Source: Microtetraspora niveoalba
Lineage (GTDB): Bacteria; Actinomycetota; Actinomycetes; Streptosporangiales; Streptosporangiaceae
Assembly: GCF_001570405.1 (NCBI RefSeq)
Contig: NZ_BBYM01000009.1
Location: 165,963 to 229,962, forward strand
Direction: 5' to 3'
Length of the DNA: 64,000 bases
Below are positions 7,762 through 16,832 of this stretch, in pieces. Within the stretch, counting starts at the first letter, position 1. Every line of letters starts with the position of its first letter. The notes under the pieces were generated by a model. That model was not told where the DNA came from and ran no database searches. It was given only the letters and a program-made list of their open reading frames with translations. Made by a program: the position numbers and the translations under genes.

Positions 7762-9376
7762 CCCGGCCGGTGGCGACGTGGAGGCGGCGGGTGGTGTGGA
7801 CGGCCTCCAGCATCCGCCGGTCGTGGGTGACCAGCAGCAGCGTCCCCTTGTACGTGGCGAGCGCCGCTTCGAGCTGCTCGATCGCGGGCAGGTCGAGGTG
7901 GTTGGTCGGCTCGTCGAGGACGAGCAGGTTGACCCCGCGGGCCTGGAGGAGGGCGAGCGCCGCCCTGGTCCGCTCGCCGGGGGACAGGGTGGCCGCCGGA
8001 CGCAGCACGTGGTCGGCGCGCAGGCCGAACTTGGCGAGCAGCGTGCGGACGTCGGCCGGAGGCAGCTCGACGAGCGCGCCGAACGCGTCCAGCAGCGGCT
8101 CGTCCCCCTCGAACAGCGCACGCGCCTGGTCCACCTCGCCCACGACCACGCCGGGGCCGAGCGCCGCCGCGCCCTCGTCGAGCGGCAGCCGCCCGAGCAG
8201 CGCGCCGAGCAGCGTGGTCTTGCCCGAGCCGTTCGCGCCGGTGATCGCGACGCGCTCCGCCCAGTCGATCTGGAGGTCGACCGGGCCGAGCGTGAAGCCG
8301 CCGCGCCGTACGACCGCGCCGCGCAGCGTCGCCACCACCGCGCCGGAGCGGGGAGCGGCCGCGATCTCCATCCGGAGCTCCCACTCCTTGCGCGGCTCCT
8401 CGACGACCTCCAGCCGCTCGATCAGCCGCTCGGTCTGCCGGGCCTTGGCGGCCTGCTTCTCGGTGGCCTCGGTGCGGAAGTTCCGCCCGATCTTGTCGTT
8501 GTCGCCCGCCTTGCGACGGGCGTTCTTGACGCCCTTCTCCATCCAGGCGCGCTGCGTCCGGGCGCGGGACTCCAGCGTCGCCCTGGTCTCGGCGTACTCG
8601 TCGTACTGCTCGCGCGCGTGCCTGCGGGCGACCTCGCGCTCCTCCAGATAAGCGTCGTAGCCGCCGCCGTACGCGCGGACCTGCCGCTGGGCCAGGTCGA
8701 GCTCGACGACCCGGTTCACCGTACGGGCGAGGAACTCGCGGTCGTGGCTGACCACGACGACCCCGGCCCGCAGGCCGGTCACGAAGCGTTCGAGCCGGTC
8801 GAGTCCGTCGAGGTCGAGGTCGTTGGTCGGCTCGTCGAGCAGGAACAGGTCATAGCGGCTGAGCAGCAGCGACGCCAGCCCGGCGCGGGCCGCCTGCCCG
8901 CCGGACAGGGCGGTCATCTCCTGGTCCAGGTCGATCGTGAGCCCGAGGTCGGCGGCCACCTCGGCGGCCCGCTCCTCCAGGTCGGCGCCGCCGAGGGCGA
9001 GCCAGCGCTCGAGCGCCTCCGCGTACGCGTCGCCGGGGTCACCGCCCACGAGCGCCTCGGTGGCCGCGTCGAGGGCCCGCTGCGCGGCGGTCACGCCGGT
9101 CCGCCGGGCGAGGAACGCGGCGACCGTCTCGCCCGGGCGCCGGTCGGGTTCCTGCGGCAGGTGGCCGACGTTGGCGGTGGGCGGGCTGAGCCGTACGGCA
9201 CCGTGCTCGGGGGTGTCGAGCCCGGCCAGCAGGCGAAGCAGCGTGGACTTGCCCGCGCCGTTCACACCGACCAGGCCGACGACGTCCCCGGGGGCGACGA
9301 CGAGATCGAGATCGGTGAACAGGACGCGGTCGCCGTGACCGGCGGCGAGGTCTTTCACGACAAGGGTGGCGCTCAT
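7748..9376 (-). CDS. ABC-F family ATP-binding protein
   Basis: 542 aa, ATG start. Two fused ABC domains without a membrane domain: Walker A GVNGAGKSTLL and GANGSGKTTLL; signatures LSGGQAARAG and LSPGERTRAA; Walker B followed by DEPTNDLDLDGL and DEPTNHLDLPAI. The charged linker between them (RATLESRARTQRAWMEKG, KIGRNFRTEATEKQA) matches the ribosome-contacting P-site tRNA interaction motif of ABC-F proteins. Members act on stalled or drug-bound ribosomes in the cytoplasm; some actinomycete members give resistance to macrolides or related drugs, others are housekeeping translation factors. Specificity cannot be told from sequence here. Monocistronic as far as can be seen. Confidence 0.9.
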   Translation of the reverse strand: MSATLVVKDLAAGHGDRVLFTDLDLVVAPGDVVGLVGVNGAGKSTLLRLLAGLDTPEHGAVRLSPPTANVGHLPQEPDRRPGETVAAFLARRTGVTAAQRALDAATEALVGGDPGDAYAEALERWLALGGADLEERAAEVAADLGLTIDLDQEMTALSGGQAARAGLASLLLSRYDLFLLDEPTNDLDLDGLDRLERFVTGLRAGVVVVSHDREFLARTVNRVVELDLAQRQVRAYGGGYDAYLEEREVARRHAREQYDEYAETRATLESRARTQRAWMEKGVKNARRKAGDNDKIGRNFRTEATEKQAAKARQTERLIERLEVVEEPRKEWELRMEIAAAPRSGAVVATLRGAVVRRGGFTLGPVDLQIDWAERVAITGANGSGKTTLLGALLGRLPLDEGAAALGPGVVVGEVDQARALFEGDEPLLDAFGALVELPPADVRTLLAKFGLRADHVLRPAATLSPGERTRAALALLQARGVNLLVLDEPTNHLDLPAIEQLEAALATYKGTLLLVTHDRRMLEAVHTTRRLHVATGRVTES

Positions 9377-9398
9377 CAGGGTCCCAAGGTTATCGAGG

Positions 9399-9556
9399 TC
9401 ATCGGCCGTCGAGGGCGTCGCGGGCCTCCATCAGGGCGAAGCCGAGCAGATTCAGCCCGCGCCAGGTGGACGCGCTCGCGGCCCGCTCGTCGTCCGCGAC
9501 CAGCCCGATGCCCCAGATCCTGTCGTGCGGGCCGGCGAACGCGGCGGCGAGGACGG
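9399..9556 (-). pseudogene. NADAR-domain C-terminal remnant
   Basis: In the frame ending at the stop at 9399 the last 50 codons read RPVLAAAFAGPHDRIWGIG, then WRGLNLLGFALMEARDAL, which is the conserved C-terminal part of NADAR (DUF1768) N-glycosidase-like proteins, whose usual length is about 160-180 aa. The N-terminal two thirds are absent: upstream sequence in the same strand is the GNAT gene in another frame. I infer a deletion that fused the two genes out of frame. Confidence 0.75.
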
Positions 9557-10009
9557 GCCGGGCAGGGTGACCTCGAGCAGCGGCAGCACGCGCCCCGGGA
9601 CGGACCCGGACGGCGTGGCGCCGATCCGGACGGCCCCCATGGCGAGGTAGAACGCCTCGGCGTGCGGATCCGCGTCGATGGTCAGGCGGGCGAAGCCCAG
9701 TTCGCGTGCACCGGACACGATGTGCTCGTACAGCAGGCGGCCGACGCCCCGGCCGATCGCGTCCGGGTCGACGAAGAGCATCCCGAGCGCCCCCTCGGGC
9801 GGCTCGCCCTCCAGCGTGCCGAAGCCGACGACCCGCCCGTCCCGCTCGGCCACAGTGGCGCGTACGGCCTCGACCCGGTCGGGCGAGAGGGTGAGCTCGT
9901 CCGCGCAGGCCGCCATGAACGCCTCGTCGTAGCCCCAGTACGCCTTGGAACGGATCGCCAGCTCGCTCAGGGCCCCGGCATCGTCCGCCCGCGCCGCTCT
10001 GATCAGCAT
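9452..10009 (-). CDS. GNAT N-acetyltransferase with aberrant C-terminus
   Basis: 185 aa from ATG at 10009, five nt after GGGAGG. Residues 1-145 are a normal GNAT domain: FVDPDAIGRGVGRLLYEHIV is the acetyl-CoA binding loop and helix, followed by LTIDADPHAEAFYLAMGAVR and the usual final strand GRVLPLLEVTL. After that point normal family members stop. This frame instead runs about 35 codons through the NADAR remnant in the wrong frame, giving an Arg/Pro/Ser-rich tail. The enzyme core looks intact; the substrate is unknown. Confidence 0.8.
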   Translation of the reverse strand: MLIRAARADDAGALSELAIRSKAYWGYDEAFMAACADELTLSPDRVEAVRATVAERDGRVVGFGTLEGEPPEGALGMLFVDPDAIGRGVGRLLYEHIVSGARELGFARLTIDADPHAEAFYLAMGAVRIGATPSGSVPGRVLPLLEVTLPGPSSPPRSPARTTGSGASGWSRTTSGPRARPPGAG

Positions 10010-10202
10010 GTCGCCTCCCTTCACCCCGCCGATCCTTCCCGGCGGAGGTCGCGATGGTCAAAGCGAATTCCGGACGACACCGCCCCCCGGTGCGACTCGC
10101 CGCGTTCGATCCGGCGGGCCGGCCGGCCATACCGGCTCTGGACTCCGGCGCCATGGAAGATCACGATGGGCGGACGGGGCGGAACCACATGCGGAGGGCG
10201 GC

Positions 10203-11267
10203 ATGGGCGGGCAGGAGATCGGCACCGGGTGGATCAGGGTCAGGACGATCGCCGAGGACCTCGGGTTCCTGCGGCAGAGCGCGCTCGTCCTCTTCGACGG
10301 CTTCGTCTGGAACGCCGGGACGGGCGGTGTCAACCGCGAGGACGTCGAGTGGGTGCCGGGGACGAAGGACGAGCGCACCCAGTGGAAGACGGCCGCCCGG
10401 CGCTGCCGGGAGGAGATCGCCGCGACCCGGAGGGAGTTCAGGGCGAGATGGGGCCCGTCGAGCGGGAGGGGGGTCCGGTGGACGCGGAGAGTGCCGCTCG
10501 CAGGGCACCGGCGCCGCGCCGACCGGCGGATCAGGGCCGCGGTCGAGGCGTACCGGCCCGTTCAGGACGAGATTCGGCGCAGGTTGACGGAGGAATGGCG
10601 CAAGAGGGAGGAGATCTTCGCCGCGGAGGCGGCGCGTGAGGTCTGGCGCTACGCGGTGAAGGCCGATTCGGTGATCGTCTACCGCGACGACGTGCGCCCG
10701 GAGGTGCCACTGCCCAAGCGCGCCTCCCGATCGCGGCCCCGGCCGGTGGACGGTTGGACGCTCGCCTCCACACTGCGTTCACTGAGAAGTGACGAGGGGA
10801 TCAAGCGCATCCACTGGGACGTCGCCGCGTGCGCCGAGGTGGAACTCGCCTGCGGTGACGTCTCCTTCTTCGTGTGGGCGACCTGGGTGGACATACCCGG
10901 CCGCCCCGGACGTCGAAAAGCGCAGGCGAAGTCCGGCAGACACGAATGGTCGTCGACATGGACCTTCGAGGACGCGTCTGAGCAGGACCCCGGTACTTCG
11001 GGAGAGTCGGGCGCTTCGGGAGACTCGGGCGGATATTCGGACGGCTCCGGCGGCTGGTCGGACGGCTCCGGCGGCGGGCCCGTCGAGCACTCAAGTGGCG
11101 CCGACTCCGGTTCCCACCACGGGCATACGCCGGACAGCACCTATTCCGGTGGTCATTCGTCCGGTGGGCATTCGAGCGGTGGGCACTCCGGATGGGACGG
11201 CGGCCATTCGTCGGGCGGCTCCGACTCCGGAGGCTTTTCCGGAGACTCTTCCGGGGGGTGGGGCTGA
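10203..11267 (+). CDS. Hypothetical protein with Ser/Gly/His-rich tail
   Basis: 354 aa, ATG preceded by GGAGG at 10193-10197. I do not recognise a family. The first 230 residues are soluble with a charged helical part (REEIAATRREFRARW) and a predicted sandwich-like part (VAACAEVELACGDVSFFVWATWVDI). From residue about 260 the protein becomes a low-complexity tail of Ser, Gly, Asp and His with repeated SSGGHSSGGHSG, possibly metal-binding or disordered. No signal peptide or membrane helix, so probably cytoplasmic. It stands alone between the GNAT gene (divergent) and a DUF6493 gene 208 nt downstream. Confidence 0.75.
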   Translation: MGGQEIGTGWIRVRTIAEDLGFLRQSALVLFDGFVWNAGTGGVNREDVEWVPGTKDERTQWKTAARRCREEIAATRREFRARWGPSSGRGVRWTRRVPLAGHRRRADRRIRAAVEAYRPVQDEIRRRLTEEWRKREEIFAAEAAREVWRYAVKADSVIVYRDDVRPEVPLPKRASRSRPRPVDGWTLASTLRSLRSDEGIKRIHWDVAACAEVELACGDVSFFVWATWVDIPGRPGRRKAQAKSGRHEWSSTWTFEDASEQDPGTSGESGASGDSGGYSDGSGGWSDGSGGGPVEHSSGADSGSHHGHTPDSTYSGGHSSGGHSSGGHSGWDGGHSSGGSDSGGFSGDSSGGWG

Positions 11268-11475
11268 GTTCCCGCCGGGCCTCTCGGCAGCGGACCGGAA
11301 GGGGCGAAGGGAATCCCCGGGATTTGTCGGGGGTGATCACTAGGGTCCGGGCCATGGCTGATGCGGTGCGGGCGCGGTCGCGCGTCCGTTCTTTCGGGTC
11401 CGACCTGATGTCGGACCATGTGGTCCCACCCGTCACGGGCGGCGGGTCCGGACGGCGGCGGCCGGAGGTGCTCCG

Positions 11476-14070
11476 GTGACCCCCTGGCAGGACGTCGCGG
11501 CGCGGATCGTCGCCGGGGACGCCGCCGGCACCCTCCGGCTCGTGACCGGGCTCGACGCCGCAGGCAGGAGGGCCGTGGCGGCCGAGCTGCCGCGCCACCT
11601 GGCGGAGCTGAAGCGCACCCGGGACGGCTGGTGGGAGTGGCACAAGCAGATCCCGGCCCTGCGGGTGGCCGGAGCCGTCTGCCTGCCGGGTCCGACCGCC
11701 GTGGCGAACTGGCTGTACCGGCGGGACTTCTCCTGGCGGGACGACCATGTCGCCGACGCCGGGCGCATCCTCGGCGTGCTGCGCCGGCGGCCCGAGCCGT
11801 GGCGTGCCGAGCTGGCCCGCCGGATGGTGGAGCGGCTGCGGGCGCCGCAGGTGGGCGCGGAGATCCCGCACTGGCGGATCGCGGCGAGCCTGGTCCGTGA
11901 GACCGGGATCGAGCCGCCCGCGAACGACGCCCTCGTGATCGGCTGGCTGCGCTCCCTCGGCGCGACCGGCCACGGCGCGGGGAGGGACGACCTGGAGCGT
12001 GTCACCGGTGATCCATTGTTCGGTCTGCTCCTGCCGCGCGTCTTCGAAGCCGACGGCCTGGGCACCGCCCTCTTCGGCGCGCAGATCGACGTCATCGGCC
12101 GGATGGTCGACGAGGGCCTGCTCGACCGGGCCGAGATCCTCGACCGCGTGATCGGGCGGCTGCTCGCCGACGGTTCCTCGGCCCTCCCGGCGCTGGCCGA
12201 GCTGCACGACCGGCTCGCCCCCACCCCCGACGAGGTGGCGGAGCGTGCGACCGACTATGTCCGGCTGCTCCCCGCCGCGCCGCCGGTGGTGGCCGAGACG
12301 GCGCTGGCACGGTTGCGCCTGCTCGATGCCGAGGGACGCCTGGAGGTCGACATGTTCGCCGAGGCGGCGGAGGCGCTGGCGTTCCGCGCCGAACGCAAGA
12401 TCGTCCTTCCGCTCGCCGGCTGGATCGTCGACGCCGTGCGCCGGGTCCCGGACCGGGCCGCCGCCGGGCTCGCCGCGCTGTGCGCGGTCTTCGGCCAGGA
12501 CGCGCTCCCTCTCCAGGAGCGGGCGGTGCGCGCCGCTCTCACCCTGGCGTCGTACGCGGGGGAGCGGGAGCGGGCCGCCGTCCGCGAGGCCGCCGCCGAC
12601 CTCCCGGTCGAGCTGCGCGAGAAGATCGCGGCCGAGTACGGCGAGGTGGCGGTGAAGGAGGCCGCGCCGCCTCCGCCGGCCCTCGTCGCGGTCACGCCTC
12701 CGGCCCCGCCCGCACCGATCGCGTCGCCCGCCGAGCTGGTCCGCGAGATCGGCGATCTGTCGTGGTCCGTGGACGCCGCGCGGTTCGAACGCCTCCTGGC
12801 CGGGCTCGTCGAGTGGACGCACCGCGACCCCGTCGCGGTCAGGGAGGCGCTCGACCCTTCGCGGGAACGGCTCGCCGTCCGCGCCTTCGGCTCCCCCGGC
12901 ATGTATTACAGGGAGAGCGCGTACACGCTGCTCTGCCGGGCGGCCCTGGCCGCCGCCGCGCCGGAGGAGTGCCGCGGCCGCGCCGGCCGGGCCCGCCGGT
13001 ACGGTGATTCGCCGCACCCGATCGACGGTTTCCTGATGCGCCGGGCGCGCGAGGTCGCCGAGATGTTCGAGGCCGGGGGCACCCGTCCCGTCCTGCTGGC
13101 GACGCCCACGTCGGGCACCGGGCACGTCGCGCCGCGGACCCTGGTCGCCCGGTTGGAGTCGCTGGAGGCGGCGGGGGCCGAGCCGCTGCCCGCCGACTTC
13201 GCGCAGGCACTGCTGCGACTGCCCCGCGCCGCCGACCCGGCGGCAGCCGTACGGGCAAGGCGGTTGTCGTCGCCGTCCGGCCGCGAGCCGGCCGTCTGGA
13301 TCGAACGGGGCGGCCTGCCCGATCCCGTGGTGTCGTGCGAGATCAAGCGGCACCGGGAACGTTCCGGCGAGTTGTGGTACGGCGAGGTGCGCGCCCGGAT
13401 CGTCCCGCCGGGAGCGGACCTGCCGCCGCCGGTCGGCGAGCTGTTCACCCGGGATCCGGCCGGGCGGCGGGCGCCTCTCTCGGAGGCGGTGGGCTGGTGG
13501 CCCGCCGTCCTGCCCTCGCATCGCGAGGTTGCCGCGGCCCACATGATCGAGGTGTTCCAGGCGTACATGGAGAGCACCGACGGCCAGGTCGAGGCGCTCT
13601 CCCCGCTCGCCCACGGGGACGGCCCCACCGGCGCGGGCACCGCGTACGCGCTGGTCGTCGGGATGGGGCACACCCGCCCGGTGCAGCGTGCGGCGGCGAC
13701 CGACGCCCTGATCGCGCTGGCCGCCCGCGGCGACGTGCCCGCCGCCGAGATCGGCCGGGCGGTCGACGAGCTGGTCCGCGCCGGGTTCGTCAAACTCAAC
13801 CGGGTCACCTCGGTGCTGGACGACGCGGCCCGGGCGGGAGCCCACGCGGAGGTGTGGGAGATCGTCGCCGCGGCACTGCCCGGACTGCTGCCCGAGGCGG
13901 GGGAGAAGCCGCGGGCGAACCTCGCGGACCTGCTCGCCGTCGGCGCCAGGGCCGCCGAGCCGGCCGGCGCCCGCACGGCCGTCCCCGGGCTCGCCGCCGT
14001 CGCGGAGCGGGAGGGGACGAGCAGGTTCGTCCTCGAAGCCCGCCGCCTCCACCGCCGCCTCACCTCATGA
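11476..14070 (+). CDS. DUF6493 family protein, copy 1
   Basis: 864 aa, GTG start. Helical repeat-like protein of unknown function; no catalytic motif seen. It is a paralogue of the protein at 26162-28753 (863 aa): shared landmarks include ANWLYRRD / AAWLNRRD, NDALVIGWL / NDALVLAWV, DPLFGLLLPRVFEADG / DPLLDPLLPRLFEAEG, LLATPTSGTGH / LLATPTSETGH and WWPAVLPSHREVAA / WWPAMFPSHREVAA. In actinobacteria DUF6493 genes usually sit next to a SWIM zinc-finger gene. Copy 2 has that partner, this copy does not. A Pro/Ala linker near residue 400 separates two halves. Confidence 0.85.
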   Translation: MTPWQDVAARIVAGDAAGTLRLVTGLDAAGRRAVAAELPRHLAELKRTRDGWWEWHKQIPALRVAGAVCLPGPTAVANWLYRRDFSWRDDHVADAGRILGVLRRRPEPWRAELARRMVERLRAPQVGAEIPHWRIAASLVRETGIEPPANDALVIGWLRSLGATGHGAGRDDLERVTGDPLFGLLLPRVFEADGLGTALFGAQIDVIGRMVDEGLLDRAEILDRVIGRLLADGSSALPALAELHDRLAPTPDEVAERATDYVRLLPAAPPVVAETALARLRLLDAEGRLEVDMFAEAAEALAFRAERKIVLPLAGWIVDAVRRVPDRAAAGLAALCAVFGQDALPLQERAVRAALTLASYAGERERAAVREAAADLPVELREKIAAEYGEVAVKEAAPPPPALVAVTPPAPPAPIASPAELVREIGDLSWSVDAARFERLLAGLVEWTHRDPVAVREALDPSRERLAVRAFGSPGMYYRESAYTLLCRAALAAAAPEECRGRAGRARRYGDSPHPIDGFLMRRAREVAEMFEAGGTRPVLLATPTSGTGHVAPRTLVARLESLEAAGAEPLPADFAQALLRLPRAADPAAAVRARRLSSPSGREPAVWIERGGLPDPVVSCEIKRHRERSGELWYGEVRARIVPPGADLPPPVGELFTRDPAGRRAPLSEAVGWWPAVLPSHREVAAAHMIEVFQAYMESTDGQVEALSPLAHGDGPTGAGTAYALVVGMGHTRPVQRAAATDALIALAARGDVPAAEIGRAVDELVRAGFVKLNRVTSVLDDAARAGAHAEVWEIVAAALPGLLPEAGEKPRANLADLLAVGARAAEPAGARTAVPGLAAVAEREGTSRFVLEARRLHRRLTS

Positions 14071-14162
14071 GACGACCGCCATGCCGAGGGCATGTGGAAG
14101 GACGGCACGACGCTCGCCGGATCCTTGTGACGGGCGGAAGCAGGCGTGAGAGAGTGCGAACC

Positions 14163-14618
14163 ATGCTTACGATCCAGCCGCTGGTGCGATTGACCGGTGT
14201 CGGCTACGAAGGGACCGACCTCGACGGGTTCATCCGGGAACTTCACCGCGAGAGCGTGACGCTGCTGGTGGACGTCCGGTTGAATCCCATCTCGCGCAAG
14301 CGTGGCTTCAGCAAGACCGCGCTGTCCGGCGCTCTCGCCGACGCCGGCATCGCGTACGAGCACATGCGGGCGCTCGGTAATCCCAAGTGGAACAGGGCGG
14401 GGTTCGGGGGCGCCGCCCCGGAGTTGCGAGCCGCGCGGCGGATCTACGCCGGGCAGATGGCGGAGGACGGTGCGCGCGAGTGCATCGAGCGGATCGCCGA
14501 GGCGGCCCGGCGGCAGACGGTGGCGGTCATGTGTTTCGAGGCGGACGAACGGCGTTGTCACCGTGACCTGGTGCTGGAAGCGGTTCGAGAGCGGTTCCGC
14601 CTGGCCGTCGGGGCATGA
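14163..14618 (+). CDS. DUF488 domain protein
   Basis: 151 aa, ATG start. The family signatures are clear: an early strand with GVGYEGTDLDGFIREL, then VDVRLNPISRKRGFSKTAL, the ALGNP segment near residue 75, and a C-terminal CFEADERRCHRDLVLEAV where a Cys and Cys-His are conserved. Biochemical function of DUF488 is not established; the conserved Arg and Cys suggest nucleotide or nucleic-acid chemistry. Its last 92 nt are antisense to the end of the convergent gene at 14527-15459, so the pair may be co-regulated through the overlap. Confidence 0.9.
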   Translation: MLTIQPLVRLTGVGYEGTDLDGFIRELHRESVTLLVDVRLNPISRKRGFSKTALSGALADAGIAYEHMRALGNPKWNRAGFGGAAPELRAARRIYAGQMAEDGARECIERIAEAARRQTVAVMCFEADERRCHRDLVLEAVRERFRLAVGA

Positions 14619-15459
14619 GACGCCGGGGATAGACGACGCCGAGCACGATGAAACTCTGCGGATGGGCCTGCTGGTTTCCGACGTAGAAGATGGTGTCGCG
14701 ATCGGACGCGCACATCAGATCCCAGTACTTCTCGCGGACGGCCTGTTCGACGCCTGCGTCGTCACGTCTGTCGACGCTTCGTTGCAGAGCCGCCAACTCC
14801 CAGTCGTAGATGCCCTGCCGATGCGTGTTGCAGTGAGGGGCGTGGCACCGATAGCGGTACCACGCCTTGAACCTGGGCGCTTGGAGCGCCGTACGGGGTG
14901 CCGACTCGAAGAGGCCGAGTTGTCGCACGTACTGGTCGATCTTCCTCTGCTCGGCGGCCGTCCAGCCGGGATGGCGCTCGATCTCCAGCGAGAGGATCTT
15001 TCTCGGCCTGATGGCGGCGAGTGATCGGGCGGCGGGCCGCTGCCGGACGGCCGAGACGAGGTCGCACATCGACGTCTCGATGTAGTCGTCGAGGTACGCC
15101 ATTCTTTTCGGCCAGCCGTCGAGATGCCGTTCCACGACGAAACTGTCCGCCCGCGGCCGCCAACTCTCCGCTCGTGGATCGTTCGCAGCAGGCTTGGCCT
15201 CCAGCGTCACCACGTCGTATTTCCGGAATTGGCGGTCGCTGTCCAGCTCTCGGAAATTGATGGGATAGAGCCGTATCCACCCCGCGTGTCCGATATCTAG
15301 CCGTATGGCCGCTATGCACACGGTCTCCCCGTATGTCGCCGAAGGATTCGGCGCGGCCTTGACAGTGATCAATACTCGGAGGCGCTGAAACCCGATTTCT
15401 GGTGGTTTTTGATGGAACGTTCCCAGATCGGGTCCGAACAGGGACGGCTGCTCTCCCAT
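14527..15459 (-). CDS. Cys-containing DUF488-associated protein
   Basis: 310 aa, ATG at 15459 (MGEQPSLFG). N-terminal half is a beta-rich region (VLITVKAAPNPSATYGETVC, GWIRLYPINFREL, RKYDVVTLEA). The C-terminal half carries YRYRCHAPHCNTHRQGIYDWE, a possible metal site of two Cys and His, and KYWDLMCASDRDTIFYVGN followed by HPQSFIVLGVVYP. From memory these C-terminal signatures recur in proteins encoded beside DUF488 genes; that association is my recollection, not a search. The ORF ends with a Pro/Arg-rich 25-residue extension that lies antisense to the DUF488 coding end. Soluble, function unknown. Confidence 0.75.
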   Translation of the reverse strand: MGEQPSLFGPDLGTFHQKPPEIGFQRLRVLITVKAAPNPSATYGETVCIAAIRLDIGHAGWIRLYPINFRELDSDRQFRKYDVVTLEAKPAANDPRAESWRPRADSFVVERHLDGWPKRMAYLDDYIETSMCDLVSAVRQRPAARSLAAIRPRKILSLEIERHPGWTAAEQRKIDQYVRQLGLFESAPRTALQAPRFKAWYRYRCHAPHCNTHRQGIYDWELAALQRSVDRRDDAGVEQAVREKYWDLMCASDRDTIFYVGNQQAHPQSFIVLGVVYPRRLMPRRPGGTALEPLPAPGHGDNAVRPPRNT

Positions 15460-15503
15460 GGGGTCCTCCGTGCCGACCGCATCGTGGAGCTCCAAGGCTA
15501 GCT

Positions 15504-16106
15504 TTACTCGTCCTTTGACGAGGGGGTTTCGGAAAGGGCTTCGGGGCGGGCCGGATGATCTGCGGCCGCCCGGTCGCGCCGCCGCGCCGCGCGGAGCCGT
15601 ACGCCGACCACCGCCCAGGTGGCCGCGGTCGCCAGTTCGCCCGCATCGCCGAGGACGAACATCAGCACGAACGACGCGGGCAGCAGGACCGCCAGGGGGC
15701 GGGGCAGCACCGCGGCGCGGTAGGCGCCGACCGAGACCAGCGCCGTCCCCGCCGCCCAGAGCGCGAAGCCCGGGAGGAACAGCGCCTGCGGCAGGGGAAG
15801 CTCGTCGGCGGTGACGAGCGTGACCGTCGCCGGGACCAGGACGGTCGCCTGGCCCAGGCCGTACAGCAGGGCTCCGGCCTCGCCCAGGCGGCCCCAGCCC
15901 GGGGCGGGCGCGTGCGCCGCGCGCAGCGCGACCACGGCGAGCACGCCGGTGGCCAGCGTGAGGGCGAACGCCGCCTCGATCAGATAGTCGGCGAACGTGG
16001 TGAACGGGATGTGCTGCCGTTCGGCCACCGTCTCGATCGTCCACAACATGACGGCGGCGGCCGCGGCGGCGAACGGGAACGCGGCCGGTTCGGGTGTTCT
16101 CTTCAT
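15504..16106 (-). CDS. Hypothetical membrane protein
   Basis: 200 aa, ATG start. Five or six hydrophobic segments (around residues 8-25, 40-65, 78-100, 108-125, 133-165) and a basic cytoplasmic C-terminus (RLRAARRRDRAAAD). No family recognised. It follows the two-component operon by 81 nt on the same strand and may be its last gene, but a separate transcript is possible. Confidence 0.75.
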   Translation of the reverse strand: MKRTPEPAAFPFAAAAAAVMLWTIETVAERQHIPFTTFADYLIEAAFALTLATGVLAVVALRAAHAPAPGWGRLGEAGALLYGLGQATVLVPATVTLVTADELPLPQALFLPGFALWAAGTALVSVGAYRAAVLPRPLAVLLPASFVLMFVLGDAGELATAATWAVVGVRLRAARRRDRAAADHPARPEALSETPSSKDE

Positions 16107-16187
16107 GCCCCGAGGGTCGGCCCGGTCCCGTCCCGTACGGCAGTGCCGGTCGTCCCGGACCCCGGGAGCCGATCCCGGGAGGGAGGA

Positions 16188-16832
16188 TCAGGACGCGCCG
16201 AGGCCGGCCTCGCGGGCGGCCGCGATGGCGCCGGCCCTGTCCCGTACGGCGAGCTTGACGAGGATCGCGGAGACCGCGTTGGCGATGGTCTTGGGGCTCA
16301 ACTGGAGCCGGGCGGCGACGGCCTGGTTGCCGAGCCCGCGCGCGACCAGGTCGAGGATCTCGTACTCGCGCTCGGTGAGGTGCGGAAACGGGCGGGAGGA
16401 GGTGCGCGGCGGCGCGTGCAGCAGCGCGATGACCGCTTCCGCGGCTCCGGGCCCGAAGACGGCCTGCCCGAGGACCGCGCCCCTGACCGCGCTGACGACG
16501 TCGTCCTGGGTGGCGGTCTTCAGCAGGTAGCCCCTGGCCCCGGCGCGGATGGCGGCGAGCATCGACAGGTCGTCGTCCGACATGGTCAGCATGATCACCA
16601 CTGGCGAGCCGGGCTGCGCGGTGAGCCGCCGGGTGGCCTCGATGCCGTCCATGACCGGCATCACGATGTCCATGAGCACCACGTCGGGCGAGTGCTCGCG
16701 GGCCGCCGCCAGCGCCTTCGCGCCGTCCTCGGCGACCGCCGCCACGACGAGGCCGGGAACGGTGGACAACATCGCCCGCAGCCCGTCCCGGAAAAGTGGG
16801 TGGTCGTCCACGACCATGACGCGGATCGTCAT
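16188..16832 (-). CDS. NarL/LuxR-family response regulator
   Basis: 214 aa, ATG start overlapping the kinase stop (ATGA). Receiver domain 1-120 with acidic pocket DD9-10, phosphoacceptor Asp55 in VVLMDIVMPVMDG, Thr in MLTMSDDD and Lys in YLLKTA. LuxR-type HTH at about 148-205 (LTEREYEILDLVARGLGNQAVAARLQLSPKTIANAVSAILVKL). The usual HTH reads NKEIA where this one reads NQAVA, within family variation. Cytoplasmic transcription factor, partner of the adjacent kinase. Confidence 0.95.
   Translation of the reverse strand: MTIRVMVVDDHPLFRDGLRAMLSTVPGLVVAAVAEDGAKALAAAREHSPDVVLMDIVMPVMDGIEATRRLTAQPGSPVVIMLTMSDDDLSMLAAIRAGARGYLLKTATQDDVVSAVRGAVLGQAVFGPGAAEAVIALLHAPPRTSSRPFPHLTEREYEILDLVARGLGNQAVAARLQLSPKTIANAVSAILVKLAVRDRAGAIAAAREAGLGAS

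Noticed and set aside
7739-10639. 966-aa plus-strand frame across the ABC-F and GNAT genes
   Set aside because: Antisense shadow produced by high GC; it crosses three unrelated genes.
10801-14052. 1083-aa minus-strand frame opposite DUF6493 copy 1
   Set aside because: Composition typical of antisense reading; the plus strand holds a protein with a full-length paralogue.
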